Positions 17,602 through 26,745 of a stretch of DNA of 64,000 bases are shown here, one piece after another. The DNA is taken from the NCBI GenBank assembly GCA_050953505.1, contig JBMNMU010000001.1:1860001-1924000 (forward strand), read 5' to 3'. The notes under the pieces were generated by a model. It did not search any database. It was not told the DNA's origin and was given only the letters and a program-made list of their open reading frames with translations. The stretch is from JBMNMU01 sp050953505. GTDB taxonomy: Bacteria; Bacillota; Clostridia; Peptostreptococcales; Anaerovoracaceae. How positions within the stretch are numbered: position 1 is the stretch's first letter; each line of letters opens with the position of its first letter. A program made the position numbers and the translations under genes.

Positions 17602-17777
17602 AACTGAAAAATTGCAGCCATCTAAAGCTGGGCAATTTCTGTATAAATTCTGTCTAGCATAACTCATTCTGAGTTTTGGACAGAATGTTAAACTGGAAAA
17701 CTGCTGCCAACTAAATCTGGGCAATTTCAGTATAAAGCCTGCCTTGGAAAACACTGCGTGTTACCGGCAGGATGTTA
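17602..17777. repeat. Two tandem hairpin-repeat units (family shared with 61134-61262)
   Basis: Unit 1 (17602-17690) and unit 2 (17691-17777) share the frame AACTG.AAAA.TGC.GCCA.CTAAA.CTGGGCAATTTC.GTATAAA, then a hairpin, then TGTTA. The hairpin stem is ATTCTGTC/GACAGAAT with inner AACTC/GAGTT in unit 1, but CCTGCC/GGCAGG with inner AACAC/GTGTT in unit 2. The sequence differs while pairing is kept. The rest of 17778-18203 is AT-rich and shows no gene, only a GGTGTC-type repeat copy. Confidence 0.85.
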
Positions 17778-18124
17778 AAAAGTGCAAAGACTAAAAATTC
17801 ACTTGTTGTTATGTTTGCTTGCTGTATTACTAGAACAGTTCGTAGATAAAAAAACACACCTGCCTCAAACTGAGCCACATGCATTTTTAAGTGCATATTT
17901 CAATAGCATCTTCAAATAGAATAAATAATCAGGATTCATGAACTCCTATTTGCCAGTTCTCATCTTAAATATGATAATATTTTTCCCTACTCAACCTATT
18001 ATACCACAAATTGCAGATTTTAGTAAGCATTTTTCGGAATAGTTCATCCAGATATGCTTCTTCGACAATAAAAAACAAAATTCCTCCAGATTTTTGTAGA
18101 AATTCCGAATAAGATTATGCTGAT

Positions 18125-18137
18125 GGTGTCAGATACC
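18125..18137. repeat. Degenerate copy of the GGTGTCTGACACC palindrome family
   Basis: GGTGTCAGATACC differs by one base from the palindrome GGTGTCAGACACC found repeatedly at 20210, 40252-40718, 51570-51630 and 52362. Further partial copies follow toward 18190. Confidence 0.6.
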
Positions 18138-18203
18138 CGTGTTTCTGATGCTGTTAGGCACCATTTTTCTTGTTATTGATGGTCAGATACCATTATCGTT
18201 AAA

Positions 18204-19913
18204 CTACGATGAGTAAATGTCTGAAAACTCTATGTGGGCAGATTGTATTAGTCGACTTCCATTGGTAAATTCGGTAATTGGCATTTCCATTTGTTCCTCT
18301 CCCACCATTTCATCAGGCAGTAGAATTGTGAAGGTTGTCCCTATACAGATTTGACTTTTGACGGATATACTTCCGCCCAGCGCTTCAACAAAGGCCTTCA
18401 CTAGAGATAGGCCAATGCCACTTCCTTCAGCCCTCTTTGAAAATGGATTATCCAATTGATTAAACCGTCCGAATATAAAGTCTAGCTTATCAGAGGGAAT
18501 ACCAATTCCCGAATCCCTCACTTCAACCCGTATTTTATCTTCATGTAAATCTAAACTCACATCCACGAACTTATCTTTTGGCGTAAACTTGATCCCATTA
18601 GAAAGAAGATTCAGTAGTATGCGCTCATATTTCTCATCATCGATTCCAATAATTTTAGATTCTATGGAGGAGAAAAAGCGAACCTTTACACCCTTATCAG
18701 CAGCATAGCTTTCCACTGATTCGGTTATTGCTTTAGTTAGACTTACAATATCAATGTTAATCTTACGCAAGTTAATCCTTCCCTCATTGGCTCGCGCTAC
18801 ATCTAAAATATTGTTAACCAACCTCATCTGTCTATAAGTATTCTGTCTGATAATATTAATATACTTCTTTACTTTACTAGGCATTTCATCCGCATAAATA
18901 AGGTTTAAGGCCTGTACTGCTGTATTGATGACGTTAATGGGGGTTTTGAATTCGTGAGAAACAAAAGAAAGAAATTCCTCCTTGAGGGCAAGGCTTCTTT
19001 CAAGAGCTGCATTTTTTTCCCGCTCTACCTTTAGAAGGGCTTCCGAGGCTCGTACACGCTCCACAGATTCCAAGATTCGACGAGCTGTTTCTTGTACCAG
19101 CTCCACTTCTTCCGGTAGCCAGTTGCGTGGGGTATCTTGTATAACAGTAAGATTTGCAACTGGTATATAACGTTTAATAATTGGTACGGAAATGCAGGCA
19201 CAAATATTTTGAGACAGGTAAAAAGAACGTTCCTCCTCAGAGTATTCAGGGAGATGTATATCATGGATGACCGATTCTCTGCACATAGGAATGACGCGCT
19301 TTATTATGAATTGCTGCTGATTGATTTCACTATAGCTTGAGCGTGACGCTCCCAAGTGTTCAGTAAGTAGGCGGGTAGCGATTTGACTGATTAATGTAAT
19401 ATTCGTTAGATGATGGATTTGGTCGTTTAGCTTAAGTAGGAATGCCTGCCGCTCCTCGTTCCGGCGTAGCACTTCTTCGCTCCTCCGTGCCAGCTCCTCC
19501 ATTCTTTTACGCTCCGTGATATCCCAGATCATGCTAATAAAACCCACAGGGGTGCCCTTTTCATCCACCATAAGTGAGGATTTTTCCATCACATTAATTT
19601 TTGAGCCGTGTCGACAAACATGGATGCACTCAGTACTCGTTGCTTTTCCCATTATCAATCTACGCCTTGGCTCTTCTTGGCTCACACATAAATAATGCGA
19701 TTGTAACAGGGATTTCACGTTCTGCCCTAGGGCCTCTTCCTTCGTCCAGCCATAGGTGCTCTCCGCCTTTTCGTTCCAATAAACGATATCAGAATCCATA
19801 TCTGTTGCGATAATTGCGTCGCAAACCTCATCTAGCATCTTCGCTTGACAGAAAAGTATATCTTCACGATTTAATTCCATATCATTTGCATTCGAAAATT
19901 CCAGCTTATCCAT
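18204..19913 (-). CDS. PAS-GAF sensor histidine kinase
   Basis: Soluble or peripherally attached two-component sensor kinase of 569 aa with no transmembrane segment visible. Order: PAS/PAC (about 20-145, ATDMDSDIVYWNEKAESTYGWTKEEALG and VGFISMIWDITERKR), a coiled linker, a GAF-like domain (about 165-295, ending LPEEVELVQETARRILESV), HisKA with H-box FLSFVSHEFKTPINVI (phospho-acceptor His near 318), and HATPase_c with N-box LLNLLSNGIKFTPK, G1 VRDSGIGIP and G2 GSGIGLSLVKAFVEALGG. All catalytic boxes are intact. No response regulator is adjacent, so it is an orphan kinase; the stimulus is unknown. Confidence 0.9.
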   Translation of the reverse strand: MDKLEFSNANDMELNREDILFCQAKMLDEVCDAIIATDMDSDIVYWNEKAESTYGWTKEEALGQNVKSLLQSHYLCVSQEEPRRRLIMGKATSTECIHVCRHGSKINVMEKSSLMVDEKGTPVGFISMIWDITERKRMEELARRSEEVLRRNEERQAFLLKLNDQIHHLTNITLISQIATRLLTEHLGASRSSYSEINQQQFIIKRVIPMCRESVIHDIHLPEYSEEERSFYLSQNICACISVPIIKRYIPVANLTVIQDTPRNWLPEEVELVQETARRILESVERVRASEALLKVEREKNAALERSLALKEEFLSFVSHEFKTPINVINTAVQALNLIYADEMPSKVKKYINIIRQNTYRQMRLVNNILDVARANEGRINLRKINIDIVSLTKAITESVESYAADKGVKVRFFSSIESKIIGIDDEKYERILLNLLSNGIKFTPKDKFVDVSLDLHEDKIRVEVRDSGIGIPSDKLDFIFGRFNQLDNPFSKRAEGSGIGLSLVKAFVEALGGSISVKSQICIGTTFTILLPDEMVGEEQMEMPITEFTNGSRLIQSAHIEFSDIYSS

Positions 19914-20209
19914 GTAGGTACCTCACACTATTTTCAGAAATGGTAGAACTGTCTATTATCATGCATGTTATATATCTTTTTAATTTTATATAATAAATTG
20001 GATAAAAGCAATAGTTTTGGATCTTGTCGAAAATTTAACTAAGTCCTACAAAAAACAAGAAACTTTTCTACTAAAAAAGGTACAATAATACAATAAAATG
20101 ATTATGATTTGAAATCAGCTGTTAAAGGTATTAGAATATAAGCTAAACTATATTTTTGCCAAAGTCAAATGTCGGAATAGCAAGGGATTCAACATCTCAA
20201 GTTGGAAAA

Positions 20210-20222
20210 GGTGTCTGACACC
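20210..20222. repeat. GGTGTCTGACACC palindrome copy upstream of aldehyde dehydrogenase
   Basis: An exact copy lies 46 bases before the start of the aldehyde dehydrogenase gene; a degenerate echo (GAATCAGACATC) follows. The rest of the 19914-20267 gap is AT-rich with no further feature recognised. Confidence 0.7.
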
Positions 20223-20267
20223 ATAACTGGAAAAGGAATCAGACATCATAACTGAAAGGAGTATAGA

Positions 20268-21626
20268 ATGACTGATAATATTTTGATTTCATATGATCCA
20301 AGCAATGGAGAGATTATTGGACAAGTAGAGAGGACAAGGATCGAGGATATTCCTGAAAAGGTGCAAGTTGCAAGAAAAGCACAGAAATTATGGGCTGAGC
20401 TTACGGTAGATGAACGCATTTCATATTTGGAGAAATGTGCTGAGTCCTTAAGTAATAAGGCCGATGAGATAACTCAACTGCTTAGTAGAGAAATGGGAAA
20501 GGATTTAAAGCGAGCTAGCAACGAGGTTCAAAGCTGTATTCAGGATGTTCCTTTCAAAACCCGAGAGATAAAGGAAGCGATTAAAACCAAGGTAATGGAA
20601 AATGACCGTATGAAAACCCAGCTTCAATACAATCCACTTGGTGTTTGCGCCGTTATTGCACCTTGGAACTATCCTGTATCCATGGGACATTGGCTCATCC
20701 TTCCTGCCCTAACTGCGGGAAATACAGTGGTATACAAGCCTTCCGAGGAAACACCCCTTGTAGCTGATGCCTATGTAAAGGCTTTTAACGAGGTGCTCCC
20801 TGAAGGTGTTCTTCAAATAATCCATGGCGACGGAGAGCAAGGAAGGGCCTTGGTCCAAGCAGATGTTGACCTAATCGGATTTACTGGCTCACGAGAAGCC
20901 GGAAAGAATATCATGAAGAGCGCAGCATCTGACTTAAAAAGGCTTATTCTAGAGCTTGGTGGAAAAGATCCATTAATTGTAATGGAGGACGCCGATATAG
21001 GCCGAGCAGCTCACTTTGCCGTTGCAAGCAGTTTGGAGAATACAGGCCAAATGTGCGTTGCTACAGAAAGAATTTTAGTTGACGAAAAGATTGCTGATGA
21101 ATTTGAAAAACAAGCTGCTGCCAATGCCCAGCGCTATAAGGTTGGCCCTTGGACCGACCCTGAAGCCAATATTGGCCCCATTATCAATGAAAAGCAAAGA
21201 AACAAGATTTTAAGCCACATAGAGGATGCTATTGCAAAAGGTGCCAAGGTTTTGGCAGGAGGTGTTGATCATCCACCAAGATACATTCTTCCTACAGTCC
21301 TCACAAATATTACGGAAGATATGTTAATTTGGCAAGAAGAAACCTTTGGACCGGTGGTATGTATTAAAAGATATAGCGACATAGAAGAGGCGATTAAGCT
21401 AGCCAATGCCTCTGAATTGGGCCTTGGTGGTGTTGTCTTTGGGAATAAAGATGCAGAGGAGGTTGCAAACCGCCTAGAAGTAGGTATGGTAGGAATCAAT
21501 CGAGGTCCTAGCGGATTGGGAGACATACCGTGGGTAGGAGCAAAGCAAAGTGGAATTGGCTATCACGGCTCACCTGATGGTCACAGGCAATTTACGCAAG
21601 CACGTGTAGTAAGTAAAAGAAAATAG
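20268..21626 (+). CDS. NAD(P)-dependent aldehyde dehydrogenase (succinate-semialdehyde dehydrogenase-like)
   Basis: Oxidises an aldehyde to the acid with NAD(P)+. The 452-aa protein carries the Rossmann region PLGVCAVIAPWNYPVSMGHWLILPALTAGNTVVYKPSE (about 122-160), the general base Glu in LELGGKDPLIV (about 224-234), and the nucleophile Cys in NTGQMCVATERI (about 254-265). ETFGPVV follows near 360. Length and the GQMC context are closest to the succinate-semialdehyde/lactaldehyde group, but the substrate cannot be assigned. GAAAGGAG precedes the ATG. No pathway neighbours clarify its role. Confidence 0.88.
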   Translation: MTDNILISYDPSNGEIIGQVERTRIEDIPEKVQVARKAQKLWAELTVDERISYLEKCAESLSNKADEITQLLSREMGKDLKRASNEVQSCIQDVPFKTREIKEAIKTKVMENDRMKTQLQYNPLGVCAVIAPWNYPVSMGHWLILPALTAGNTVVYKPSEETPLVADAYVKAFNEVLPEGVLQIIHGDGEQGRALVQADVDLIGFTGSREAGKNIMKSAASDLKRLILELGGKDPLIVMEDADIGRAAHFAVASSLENTGQMCVATERILVDEKIADEFEKQAAANAQRYKVGPWTDPEANIGPIINEKQRNKILSHIEDAIAKGAKVLAGGVDHPPRYILPTVLTNITEDMLIWQEETFGPVVCIKRYSDIEEAIKLANASELGLGGVVFGNKDAEEVANRLEVGMVGINRGPSGLGDIPWVGAKQSGIGYHGSPDGHRQFTQARVVSKRK

Positions 21627-21717
21627 CTAGATTAGATTTCATATGAGCGGCAAAAAACTAAATTATGCTGAGAGAGTATGCGGTTAATAGTAAATTAAGC
21701 AAAAAGTATATGGTAAA

Positions 21718-21754
21718 AGTAAAATAATGGTTGATTTATAACCATTATTTTACT
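21718..21754 (+). terminator. 15-bp hairpin downstream of aldehyde dehydrogenase
   Basis: AGTAAAATAATGGTT at 21718-21732 is perfectly complementary to 21740-21754, with a 7-base loop. The stem is AT-rich and the distal arm contains TTATTTTACT, so it may act as a terminator in either direction. Confidence 0.6.
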
Positions 21755-21834
21755 ATATTGGATAGGACGATGAAAAAATACAATGAATATATCCAATAAA
21801 TATCTGTCAAATATTTCGTGCTAACGAGGAAATC

Positions 21835-22695
21835 ATGAAAAAAAACCAGTTTATCATCACACTATTTATCATAATACTACTCTTAGCTTTTCCTATTGAA
21901 AGCCATGCTGGAAATAAGGGTAAGAAACAGAAATCTGAAGCAAAAATTCCTGTATTAATGTATCATCATCTTTCTTACGACGATCCAAAGGGGAATCCAT
22001 CGATTACATCTCCAGATAAATTCAGAGCAGAACTGGAGCTTTTAAAGGACCGAGGGTATACCACCATTTTTTTCAAAGACTATATAAATCATATTGAATC
22101 TGGAGCACCGCTACCGGAAAAACCTATCATTATCACATTTGACGATGGTTATTACTCCAACTTCCAATACGCCTTTCCTATCTTAAAAGAGCTGGAAATG
22201 AAGGCTACCATTTCGATTATAGGCTGGTCCATGGGGAGAGAATATCATAAAGACAATGTAACGAAGATTATTAAACATTTTTCTTGGGAAGAAGCAAAGA
22301 TCATGTACGATAGCGGGCTCATCGATATTCAGCACCATTCTTTTGATCTTCATGATAATAAAAATGGTGTCAAAGGGGTTAGCAAAATGCCTGGAGAGTC
22401 AAAAGAGGATTATTTTAAGCGCTTTGTACGAGATACTTTACTACTAAAGACACTAATCCAAACAAAGATTGGGAATGAGGTCATTGTTTATACATACCCT
22501 TATGGAAAGTATAACGAAACTACAGAAAAACTCCTTCGAAAAATGGGATTCAAAGCAACCCTCTCTGTTCAAAAAGGTGTATCTGACTTCAATACTAGCC
22601 TTTATGGAATAAAAAGATATAACATGGCTCCTAATGTTTCAAGTGAAAAAATTATAAATGAAATAGAACGCAAAAGAACAGGCCACAGCCATTAG
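21835..22695 (+). CDS. Secreted polysaccharide deacetylase family protein
   Basis: Carbohydrate esterase 4-type enzyme acting outside the membrane on cell-wall or exopolysaccharide N-acetyl groups. The 286-aa product has a signal peptide (FIITLFIIILLLAFPIESHA, residues about 5-24). Motif 1 with the catalytic Asp and metal Asp is ITFDDGYYSN (about 98-107), a metal-binding HHSFDLH is near 168-174, and TYPYGKYN is near 220-227. The last codons and the TAG stop (GHSH-stop) lie inside the left arm of a 33-bp inverted repeat, so the native 3' end may have been altered by repeat insertion. Confidence 0.85.
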   Translation: MKKNQFIITLFIIILLLAFPIESHAGNKGKKQKSEAKIPVLMYHHLSYDDPKGNPSITSPDKFRAELELLKDRGYTTIFFKDYINHIESGAPLPEKPIIITFDDGYYSNFQYAFPILKELEMKATISIIGWSMGREYHKDNVTKIIKHFSWEEAKIMYDSGLIDIQHHSFDLHDNKNGVKGVSKMPGESKEDYFKRFVRDTLLLKTLIQTKIGNEVIVYTYPYGKYNETTEKLLRKMGFKATLSVQKGVSDFNTSLYGIKRYNMAPNVSSEKIINEIERKRTGHSH

Positions 22696-22756
22696 ACCGA
22701 GAGATGATTGGCTGTGGCTGCCTGCCACAGCCAATCATCTCTCGGTCTAATGGCTG
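22686..22756. repeat. Perfect 33-bp inverted repeat overlapping a stop codon
   Basis: Positions 22686-22718 are exactly complementary to 22724-22756 around the 5-base loop TGCCT. Each arm contains the family word GCCAATCATCTCTCGGTCT (or its complement). The left arm includes the TAG stop of the polysaccharide deacetylase gene. Confidence 0.95.
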
Positions 22757-22760
22757 CAGA

Positions 22761-22800
22761 AAAAACTGGCTGGCGATTTTTATATCGCCAGCCAGTTTTA
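22761..22800. terminator. Strong bidirectional terminator between convergent genes
   Basis: ACTGGCTGGCGAT (22765-22777) pairs with ATCGCCAGCCAGT (22784-22796), flanked by AAAA on one side and TTTT on the other. It separates the convergent deacetylase and flavoprotein genes. Confidence 0.88.
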
Positions 22801-22807
22801 TATTACA

Positions 22808-22874
22808 GCCACGGCCAATCATCTCTCGGTCTTTGGCAGGTTTTTCCCTGCCACGGCCATTCATCTCTCGGTCT
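22808..22874. repeat. Two further direct copies of the GCCAATCATCTCTCGGTCT family
   Basis: Copies at 22808-22832 and 22850-22874 are separated by TTGGCAGG-TTTTT-CCCTGCC, itself a small hairpin. The second copy's terminal TCTA supplies the TAG stop of the minus-strand flavoprotein gene. The same composite (copy, GGCAGGTTTTTCCC, copy) recurs at 63843-63945. Confidence 0.9.
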
Positions 22875-24255
22875 ATTGGCCGTATTCTTCTACTAGGTTT
22901 CTTGCGCAAAGGATTCCGCTTGCTGCGGCTTGGGATAGTGAGTGGGTAACCCCGGATCCATCTCCCAATACATAAAGTCCTTTCACCTTGGTCTCCAATC
23001 TGCTGTCTACTTGGACCTTGGAGTTGTAGAATTTTACTTCTACGCCATATAAAAGAGTGTCCTCATTAGCAGTACCTGGGGCAATCTTATCCAAGGCATA
23101 AATCATCTCTATGATATTATCCAGCTGCCTTTTCGGAATAACCAAGCTCAAGTCCCCAGCGGTTGCCTTCAATGTGGGGCGAGTAAAGCATTTTTTCATA
23201 CGTCTTTCACTACTTCTTCTTCCTTTGACTAAGTCGCCAAATCGTTGAAGGAGAACGCCACCACCAAGCATGTTGCTTAGGCGAGCGATAGATTCACCAT
23301 ATTCATTGCTATTCTTAAAGGGCTCGGTGAATTTATTGGAAACCAGTAGAGCAAAGTTGGTGTTTTCAGATCTCAGGCTAGGATCAGAGTAACTATGACC
23401 ATTTACTGTAACGATACCATTGGTGTTTTCTGCAACGACTTCCCCATAGGGGTTCATGCAGAAGGTTCTTACCATATCATTATACTTGTCCGTTTTATAA
23501 ACAAGCTTGCTTTCATATACATCGTCGGTAATATGCTTAAAGATCTCTCCAGGAAGCTCAACACGTACACCAATATCAACCCTGTTTTTCTTTAGAGGGA
23601 TTTCAAACTTCTCACAAATATCGGAAATCCATTTGGATCCTGACCTACCAGTGGCCAATACCAGATCCTTACATTGGAATTCTTCCCCCTTATCCGTAAT
23701 AACTATAAATCCGTCATCTATCTTTTCCACATCTGCTACAGATGTACGGAGCTTGATGTCAATTCTATCCTGAACGTATTCAAACATTTTTTGCAATATC
23801 TTTACATTCCTATCTGTTCCAAGGTGTCTAACCTTTGCATCCAGTAGGTGAAGGTTGTTTTGTAGGGCAAGGGTTTTCAGGTTTGAATTTTTTGTGGAGT
23901 AAAGCTTCGCATCTGCACCACCCAAGCTGCACAATACAGAGTCAACATATTCCATTAGCTCTAGGGCTTCATCCGGCCCTATATAGCTATGAAGGTCTCC
24001 ACCAAACTTATTGGTGATGTTGTATTTTCCATCTGATAGCGTTCCTGCACCACCATATCCATTCATAATATGGCAAGGGGCACAACGAATGCAATTCGGA
24101 ACCTTTCCGGATTTAATAGGACATACTCTTTGTTCTAGCCCTGCGCCCTTATCAATTAATAGTACCGATGCCTTATTGGGAAGCTTTGTCATCTCATAAG
24201 TCATAAAACCTCCGCTAGCACCTGCACCCACTATAATTACATCATATTTTTTCAT
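22873..24255 (-). CDS. NAD(P)/FAD-dependent oxidoreductase (COG2509-type)
   Basis: A 460-aa flavoprotein with N-terminal FAD-binding motif DVIIVGAGASGGFMTYE (about 4-20). A cysteine-containing stretch, CPIKSGKVPNCIRCAPCHIMNGYGGAGTLSDGKYN (about 45-79), and a C-terminal LYVLGDGSGVTHSLSQAAASGILCAR (about 427-452) follow. This pattern belongs to the large uncharacterised FAD-dependent dehydrogenase group related to BaiN/HI0933-like proteins. Substrate and partner are unknown. The stop codon falls in a repeat copy. trxB lies 116 bases upstream in the same direction. Confidence 0.85.
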   Translation of the reverse strand: MKKYDVIIVGAGASGGFMTYEMTKLPNKASVLLIDKGAGLEQRVCPIKSGKVPNCIRCAPCHIMNGYGGAGTLSDGKYNITNKFGGDLHSYIGPDEALELMEYVDSVLCSLGGADAKLYSTKNSNLKTLALQNNLHLLDAKVRHLGTDRNVKILQKMFEYVQDRIDIKLRTSVADVEKIDDGFIVITDKGEEFQCKDLVLATGRSGSKWISDICEKFEIPLKKNRVDIGVRVELPGEIFKHITDDVYESKLVYKTDKYNDMVRTFCMNPYGEVVAENTNGIVTVNGHSYSDPSLRSENTNFALLVSNKFTEPFKNSNEYGESIARLSNMLGGGVLLQRFGDLVKGRRSSERRMKKCFTRPTLKATAGDLSLVIPKRQLDNIIEMIYALDKIAPGTANEDTLLYGVEVKFYNSKVQVDSRLETKVKGLYVLGDGSGVTHSLSQAAASGILCARNLVEEYGQ

Positions 24256-24371
24256 CTTTAGTTCTCCTAGTTCTCCAATTCTTTTTAGTATATCTAGAAA
24301 GCCATTTGATCGCCTAGTTTTACGCGGCTTTTTAGCATATTATAACGTTTTTCTTTAGAGTCTCTACTTGT

Positions 24372-25313
24372 CTATTTCTTTAATTCCTCTATATATTTTT
24401 CTGCTTGGACAGCTGCAATTGCCCCGTCTGCTGCAGCGGTAACTACCTGCCTTAGGCTCTTTTCTCTAATGTCACCTGCAGCAAAAACACCAGGCACATT
24501 TGTTTTCATGTCCTCATCCGTAAGAATGTACCCTCTTTCCGAAAGATTAATCTTACCTTTATAAATCTCCGTATTTGGGCTATTTCCAACATAAACAAAA
24601 ATTCCAAAGGTCCCATCCTCCGGGTTTGCTTTTATCTCAGTGACTGTTCCATCCTTGACATTTTCAACAACCAAGGATTCAATCATACCGTCACCTTTGA
24701 TTTCCTTAACAATTGTATCATACATAAAATGTATCTTTTCATTATTAAAAACTTTCTGTTGGATGCTTTTCGCTGCTCGGAGCTCGTCCCTTCGGTGAAT
24801 AATGGTCACTTTTTTTGCAAACTTTGTCAGGAAAATCGCTTCTTCTAAAGCCGCATCCCCACCCCCGACGACAAATACCTCTAGGTTGCTGAAAAATGGA
24901 GCGTCGCATGTGGCACAATAGGAGACCCCTCGACCTCTGAATTCTTCCTCACCAATACATCCGATGGAATTGGGATAAGCACCACTGGCTAAAATGACAG
25001 CCTTTGCCAGGTAAGTATCTTTTTCACAGACTACCTTTTTAATTTCACCTTGAATATCTACATCCTTCACTGTATCATAGACTTTCTCTACTTTGAATTT
25101 TTCAGCTTGAGCGGACATGCGCTGCACAAGGCTTGCCCCGTTTTCCTCCTCTATTGATCCTGGATAATTTTCGATTTCAGATGTGCTGATGATCTGCCCA
25201 CCTTCTTGCATTTTCTCTATCATCAATGTTTTCAACATTGCTCTTCCTGCATAAATACTTGCAGACAACCCAGCAGGACCCGCTCCGATTATTATCAAAT
25301 CATATTCTTTCAT
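24372..25313 (-). CDS. trxB: Thioredoxin-disulfide reductase
   Basis: Flavoenzyme reducing thioredoxin with NADPH. It carries the FAD motif DLIIIGAGPAGLSASIYAGRA, the redox-active CATC (in YCATCDAPFF), the NADPH-binding GGGDAALEEAIFL and HRRDELRA, and the C-terminal FAD contact GVFAAGDIREKSLRQVVTAAADGA. The HRRxxxR-like motif argues for NADPH rather than ferredoxin. A longer frame begins at 25361, but AAGGAGGAGAAA directly precedes the ATG at 25313, giving the usual 313-aa protein and no overlap with the symporter gene. Confidence 0.95.
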   Translation of the reverse strand: MKEYDLIIIGAGPAGLSASIYAGRAMLKTLMIEKMQEGGQIISTSEIENYPGSIEEENGASLVQRMSAQAEKFKVEKVYDTVKDVDIQGEIKKVVCEKDTYLAKAVILASGAYPNSIGCIGEEEFRGRGVSYCATCDAPFFSNLEVFVVGGGDAALEEAIFLTKFAKKVTIIHRRDELRAAKSIQQKVFNNEKIHFMYDTIVKEIKGDGMIESLVVENVKDGTVTEIKANPEDGTFGIFVYVGNSPNTEIYKGKINLSERGYILTDEDMKTNVPGVFAAGDIREKSLRQVVTAAADGAIAAVQAEKYIEELKK

Positions 25314-25341
25314 TTTCTCCTCCTTACTTACCAAGTAGTAA

Positions 25342-26745
25342 TCACCTTCGTTTTGAACCAATAACAGGGATTGGTGTTTTGTCTAGTTTGTTTATATTAT
25401 CCCCCTTGAGATAATATTTAGTTTCCATAGCGATGATTCCGTTAAGTAGAAGTATACAAATTATGTTGGGAATGGTCATAAGGATATTTAACGCATCTGC
25501 AATATTCCAAACAGTTCCCAGAGCCATAACAGCACCCATAAATACTAAAATTACATAAATTGCTTTATATGGCTTAATAATGCCTTTGCCAAACAAGTAT
25601 TCTGCGCCCCTTTCACCGTAATAGGACCAGCCCAATATGGTGGAAAAAGCAAAGGTAATGAGCCCAAAGGTCAAAATTATAGGTCCTACAACAGGTATCT
25701 GGCTAAATGCAAAGCTGGTCAATATTGCCCCATCTGCCGCTCCTGCCAAATTTTCCGCATTCATTCCAGGAGTTTTGATGATGGTACTGACTATAACTAA
25801 ACCGGTTAATGCGCAGACCACCACGGTATCCCAGAAGGTCCCCGTTGCAGAAACCAATGCCTGCCTTACAGGATTTCTCGTCTGGGCTGCTGCAGCAACG
25901 ATAGGAGCCGAACCCATTCCCGATTCATTAGAGAAAAGCCCTCTAGCAATACCGAATCTAGCTGCTGCCAAAACTGACGCTCCTACGAATCCGCCCCCTG
26001 CCGCTTGGGGTGTAAAGGCAGATGTGCATATAAGGACTACAGAATCCCATAGGAATTCCCTATTCATGACCATTATAACAATAGAACCGAGAATATAAAA
26101 GATAGCCATAAAGGGTATCAACTTTTCGCAAGCACTAGTAATGGAATGTACCCCTCCAATAATTACTGCCGCAACAATGATTGCCATAGCCAAGCCCGAA
26201 ATCCACAGTGGAAGATTGAAGTTTTCATACACCACCTTGGAAACTGCGTTGGCCTGAACGGTAGCTCCAATACCGAAGGCTGTTAGTGACGCAAAGAAAG
26301 CGAATAAAACTCCCAGCCATTTCATATTTAAGCCTCTTTCGAGGGCATACATGGCCCCACCTAGCATGGTCCCATCTGAAGTTTTTACTCTATATTTAAC
26401 AGCGACTAATGATTCTGCATACTTTGTTGCAATACCAAAGACACCAGTCAACCAGATCCAAAGCACTGCCCCAGGCCCGCCCAAAGCGATGGCTGTTCCC
26501 ACACCTACAATGTTCCCAGTTCCTATGGTTGCCGCTAGGGCCGTTGTTAGAGCACCAAACTGGGATATATCGCCGACTCCTACTTGATCCTTTGTAACAG
26601 AAAGCCGGATACCCAACCCGATTTTTTTTTGGATAAATCCGGTCCTTATCGTCATAAAAATATGTGTACCGAATAACAAGATTAGCAGCGGTGGCCCCCA
26701 AAGGTATCCATTAAGCCAAATTAAAAAATGATTAACAGTGTCCAT
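25342..26745 (-). CDS. Sodium/alanine (glycine) symporter, AGCS family
   Basis: Sodium-coupled amino acid importer in the cytoplasmic membrane. The 467-aa product has about ten to eleven transmembrane segments and the family signatures ALTTALAATIGTGNIVGVGTAIALGGPGAVLW (about 64-95), KYAESLVAVKYRVK (about 107-120) and ARGLFSNESGMGSAPIVAAAA (about 269-289). AAAGGAAAA lies before the ATG. trxB begins 28 bases after its stop, so the two are probably one transcript. No glycine riboswitch was seen upstream. Confidence 0.93.
   Translation of the reverse strand: MDTVNHFLIWLNGYLWGPPLLILLFGTHIFMTIRTGFIQKKIGLGIRLSVTKDQVGVGDISQFGALTTALAATIGTGNIVGVGTAIALGGPGAVLWIWLTGVFGIATKYAESLVAVKYRVKTSDGTMLGGAMYALERGLNMKWLGVLFAFFASLTAFGIGATVQANAVSKVVYENFNLPLWISGLAMAIIVAAVIIGGVHSITSACEKLIPFMAIFYILGSIVIMVMNREFLWDSVVLICTSAFTPQAAGGGFVGASVLAAARFGIARGLFSNESGMGSAPIVAAAAQTRNPVRQALVSATGTFWDTVVVCALTGLVIVSTIIKTPGMNAENLAGAADGAILTSFAFSQIPVVGPIILTFGLITFAFSTILGWSYYGERGAEYLFGKGIIKPYKAIYVILVFMGAVMALGTVWNIADALNILMTIPNIICILLLNGIIAMETKYYLKGDNINKLDKTPIPVIGSKRR

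Noticed and set aside
17711..17896. A 61-codon minus-strand frame between CarD and the histidine kinase
   Set aside because: It is largely made of the second hairpin repeat unit and lacks a ribosome binding site.
16939..18203. Genomic-island boundaries or tRNA attachment sites
   Set aside because: No tRNA, integrase or direct-repeat pair of att type was found; the intergenic repeats explain the odd composition.
22652..22949. Several overlapping open frames on both strands between the deacetylase and flavoprotein genes
   Set aside because: They are translations of the GCCAATCATCTCTCGGTCT repeats and the terminator, with repeated words such as DREMIGRG or QSSLGL and no start signals.
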